Below are positions 53,093 to 54,988 of a DNA stretch of 54,988 nt, in pieces. Below the pieces are notes generated by a model, which worked only from the letters and a program-made list of their open reading frames with translations, made no database searches and had not been told where the DNA came from. Location: assembly GCA_031551635.1 (NCBI GenBank), contig JAVBNH010000018.1:1-54988 (forward strand), read 5' to 3'. The stretch is from JAVBNH01 sp031551635. GTDB taxonomy: Bacteria; Bacillota; Clostridia; Oscillospirales; Acutalibacteraceae. Position 1 is the first letter of the stretch. The number at the start of each line of letters is the position of its first letter. The translations under genes were made by a program, and so were the position numbers.

Positions 53093-53118
53093 ATATCATC
53101 TTCCGGGAGAATTATATA

Positions 53119-54741
53119 ATGAAAATTAAAACAATACTACTCTCATCTCTTGCTAAGGTTTTTCCTGACGAATGCCCTGATGCTTCCGAATATATTAAAA
53201 TGTCCATGCTTAAAAATGAAAAATCCTCGTTCCAGCTTGCTTTTTGTGCCGAAAAAGACGCTTGTGTGAAGCTGGATATAATATCTGAAATCAAACCTTT
53301 CATAAAGGTTTACAATGTCTGTCTGATTCCAGCGAAGCTGGCAATTGATAAGGGTGCGGATGATTTTGTATTGCGTGAAGGCAAGCCGGGTCTTTACCCT
53401 GATTTGTTAAAGCCTGTCGAGGGTGAAATTACTGCGCAGAGCGGAAAATGGCAGAGTATTTGGTTTGAAATTGAGCTTGACGGTTCACAAAAGGCGGGAA
53501 AATATAAAATAGAGCTTGATTTATCCGGTGAAAAAAACGTTTTTGAGCTGGAGATTATCAACGCTAGTCTGCCTGAGCAGGATTTAATCTGCACTCACTG
53601 GTTTCACACTGACTGCCTGATGTCTTGGTATAAGGTCGAGGCTTTCAGCGAGGAATACTGGCGCATTACCGAGAATTTCGCTCGCGCCGCGCTCAGACAC
53701 GGTACAAACTGCCTGCTCACTCCCCTTTTCACGCCCGCGCTTGACACCGACGTCGGCGAGGAGCGTCCGACAGTACAGCTTGTCGACATTAAAAAGGTCG
53801 GCTATAAGTACAGCTTCAGCTTTGAAAAGCTTGAGCGCTGGATTGAAATGTGCAACCGTGTAGGTATAAAATATTTTGAGATGTGTCACCTTTTTACACA
53901 ATGGGGAGCGGAACACGCGCCGAAAATCATGGCAGAGGAAAAAGGTGAAATCAGGCGTATATTTGGCTGGGAAACTGATGCGAATTCACGAGCATATAAG
54001 AGCTTTCTGACTGCATTTGCCGCCGCTCTGACTGCGTTTATTGACGAAAAAGGCATCAGGGATAGGTGTATTTTCCATACCTCTGACGAGCCCTCGCGCG
54101 TGCATTATTATCAGTACAGACGTTGCGCGAGGCTCATTGATAAGCTGTTTCCGGGATTTAAAACTGTTGACGCCCTCTCCGATTTTATGTTTTATGAGAA
54201 GGGTCTCGTAAAAACTCCTATTCCGGCAGACGACCATATCGAGCCGTTTCTGGGGAAAGTGCCTGAGCTCTGGACATATTATTGCTGCTCTCAGCGTTCA
54301 AAATACGCAAGCAACCGATTCTTTGCCATGCCTTCCCTGCGCAACCGTATTTTAGGCTGGCAGATGTATAAGTATGACATAAAAGGCTTTTTGCAATGGG
54401 GCTTCAATTTCTGGTATGCGCGGCTGTCAAAGTATGAAATCAATCCCTTTGAAGTCGCAGACGCCGGTGAGGCTTATTCAGCCGGCGACCCCTTCGTGAC
54501 CTATCCCGCACCTGACGGAACTGCATATATTTCACTTCGACTTAAGGTATTTTATGATGCTTTTCAAGATAATATGGCGATGAAGCTGCTCGAGAGCAAA
54601 ATAGGTAAGGACAAGGTTGTCGCCATTATAGAGGAAGGCTTGAATGATAAAATCAGCTTCAGCGTTTACCCGCATGAGGATGAGTGGATGCTTTCAGCAC
54701 GCGAGCGAATTAACGCCGAAATTAAAAAAATATTCAATTAA
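53119..54741 (+). CDS. GH123-like (DUF4091) glycoside hydrolase family protein
   Basis: A 540-residue protein: an N-terminal beta-sandwich (about 1-150) followed by a TIM-barrel-like domain. HTSDEPSRVHYY (about 319-330) carries the Asp-Glu pair used in substrate-assisted catalysis by GH123 beta-N-acetylgalactosaminidases; GWQMYKYDIKGFLQWGFNFW is also typical of the family. No signal peptide, so it would act on imported sugars. Substrate is inferred only from the family. Co-transcribed with DUF1846 (26-base gap); ribosome site GGGAGA. Confidence 0.8.
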   Translation: MKIKTILLSSLAKVFPDECPDASEYIKMSMLKNEKSSFQLAFCAEKDACVKLDIISEIKPFIKVYNVCLIPAKLAIDKGADDFVLREGKPGLYPDLLKPVEGEITAQSGKWQSIWFEIELDGSQKAGKYKIELDLSGEKNVFELEIINASLPEQDLICTHWFHTDCLMSWYKVEAFSEEYWRITENFARAALRHGTNCLLTPLFTPALDTDVGEERPTVQLVDIKKVGYKYSFSFEKLERWIEMCNRVGIKYFEMCHLFTQWGAEHAPKIMAEEKGEIRRIFGWETDANSRAYKSFLTAFAAALTAFIDEKGIRDRCIFHTSDEPSRVHYYQYRRCARLIDKLFPGFKTVDALSDFMFYEKGLVKTPIPADDHIEPFLGKVPELWTYYCCSQRSKYASNRFFAMPSLRNRILGWQMYKYDIKGFLQWGFNFWYARLSKYEINPFEVADAGEAYSAGDPFVTYPAPDGTAYISLRLKVFYDAFQDNMAMKLLESKIGKDKVVAIIEEGLNDKISFSVYPHEDEWMLSARERINAEIKKIFN

Positions 54742-54749
54742 AAAACACA

Positions 54750-54792
54750 TTTATTAAGCGGGACAGCAATTGTCCCGCTTAATACTTTTTTA
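54750..54792. terminator. bidirectional terminator
   Basis: ATTAAGCGGGACA pairs with TGTCCCGCTTAAT (perfect 13 bases), followed by ACTTTTTTAATTT. Serves the GH123-like gene and the dockerin fragment. Confidence 0.9.
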
Positions 54793-54807
54793 ATTTACAT
54801 TATTAAA

Positions 54808-54988
54808 TTAATCATCGAATTTACTCAGACCCGCTGAAACACGCAGGATCTGCCTTGCGGCGACCGCTGTGAGCGTTTTGTCAGGGGTTTTCAGGACATT
54901 TGCGGCGTCAAGGAACTCACCTTCCAGAGTCTGAAGCTCCGCTGAAACACGCAGTGCGATACGCGCGTCAACCGCTGTTATTTCGCCG
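54808..54988 (-). CDS. C-terminal dockerin-like module, truncated by the window edge
   Basis: The last ~60 residues of a protein whose start lies beyond the window. Two repeats are visible: GEITAVDARIALRVSAEL and DKTLTAVAARQILRVSAGL, separated by EGEFLDAANVLKTP, ending SKFDD. This is the two-helix F-hand pattern of type I-like dockerins (TAADAR-LALR-xxxGL), though the second calcium loop is degenerate (ANVLKTPDKT). Dockerins bind cohesins to build cellulosome-like or surface complexes, so the full protein is probably secreted. Confidence 0.72.
   Translation of the reverse strand, partial: GEITAVDARIALRVSAELQTLEGEFLDAANVLKTPDKTLTAVAARQILRVSAGLSKFDD

Overview
The window looks like chromosome from an endospore-forming, low-GC Clostridia (Oscillospiraceae/Ruminococcaceae-like) genome. 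The evidence is the order yabP-yabQ-divIC-S1 protein (yabR in Bacillus), a tepA...spoIIIE/ftsK neighbourhood, S-box (SAM-I) and FMN riboswitches of Firmicutes type, many TTG/GTG starts with strong Shine-Dalgarno sites, sigma-A promoters with 17-base spacers, and a C-terminal dockerin-like fragment at the right edge. Fifty protein-coding loci (one interrupted, one cut by the window edge) and two tRNA genes are supported. No rRNA, CRISPR array, phage or complete insertion sequence was seen.

Region by region. Bases 1-9300 hold a minus-strand run tepA, uppP, ftsK/spoIIIE, ygiQ, a ComEC-like metallo-hydrolase, a DUF3006 gene, comEA and a ROK sugar kinase, followed by a 62-base tandem repeat. Bases 9.4-12.9 kb carry mntP, a DUF1015 gene and a family 5 solute-binding lipoprotein. 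Bases 13-22 kb carry a BNR (sialidase-like) protein, a secreted lipase-like protein, tgt, a 56-residue small ORF, a 162-base palindromic MITE-like element, a membrane protein with a GPH-type sugar symporter, and a long-form PRPP synthetase. Bases 21.9-24.5 kb form an AT-rich accessory stretch of poorly known genes, including an HTH gene broken by one in-frame stop, ending at tRNA-Trp and tRNA-Val. Bases 25-32 kb are housekeeping: ttcA-like, cdd, an EF-G paralogue, a small membrane protein, metK with S-box, ribU with FMN riboswitch, and trxA. Bases 32.1-39.4 kb hold a GH2 beta-mannosidase, ABC exporter and NodB-like protein operon, then tetR and a divergent membrane acyltransferase-like gene. 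Bases 39.4-42.8 kb hold adjacent GluRS and GlnRS genes. Bases 42.8-49.5 kb carry two membrane proteins, a NahK-like sugar kinase, trxB, hpf, an orphan fumarase alpha subunit and an amidohydrolase. Bases 49.7-51.4 kb are the sporulation/division cluster. The window ends with DUF1846, a GH123-like protein and the dockerin-like fragment.

A recurring theme is glycan use: ROK and NahK-like kinases, GPH symporter, beta-mannosidase, GH123-like and BNR proteins, a NodB-like protein and a dockerin-like fragment. This suggests a gut or anaerobic polysaccharide degrader that also handles amino sugars or mannosides (inference).

The most unusual signals are non-coding. (1) Four degenerate heptamer arrays lie directly at the 3' ends of genes, all in the same orientation relative to transcription. 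(2) A palindromic element of about 78 bases occurs at three intergenic sites. (3) A 162-base nearly self-complementary element has 23-base terminal inverted repeats. None of these could be searched against databases here.
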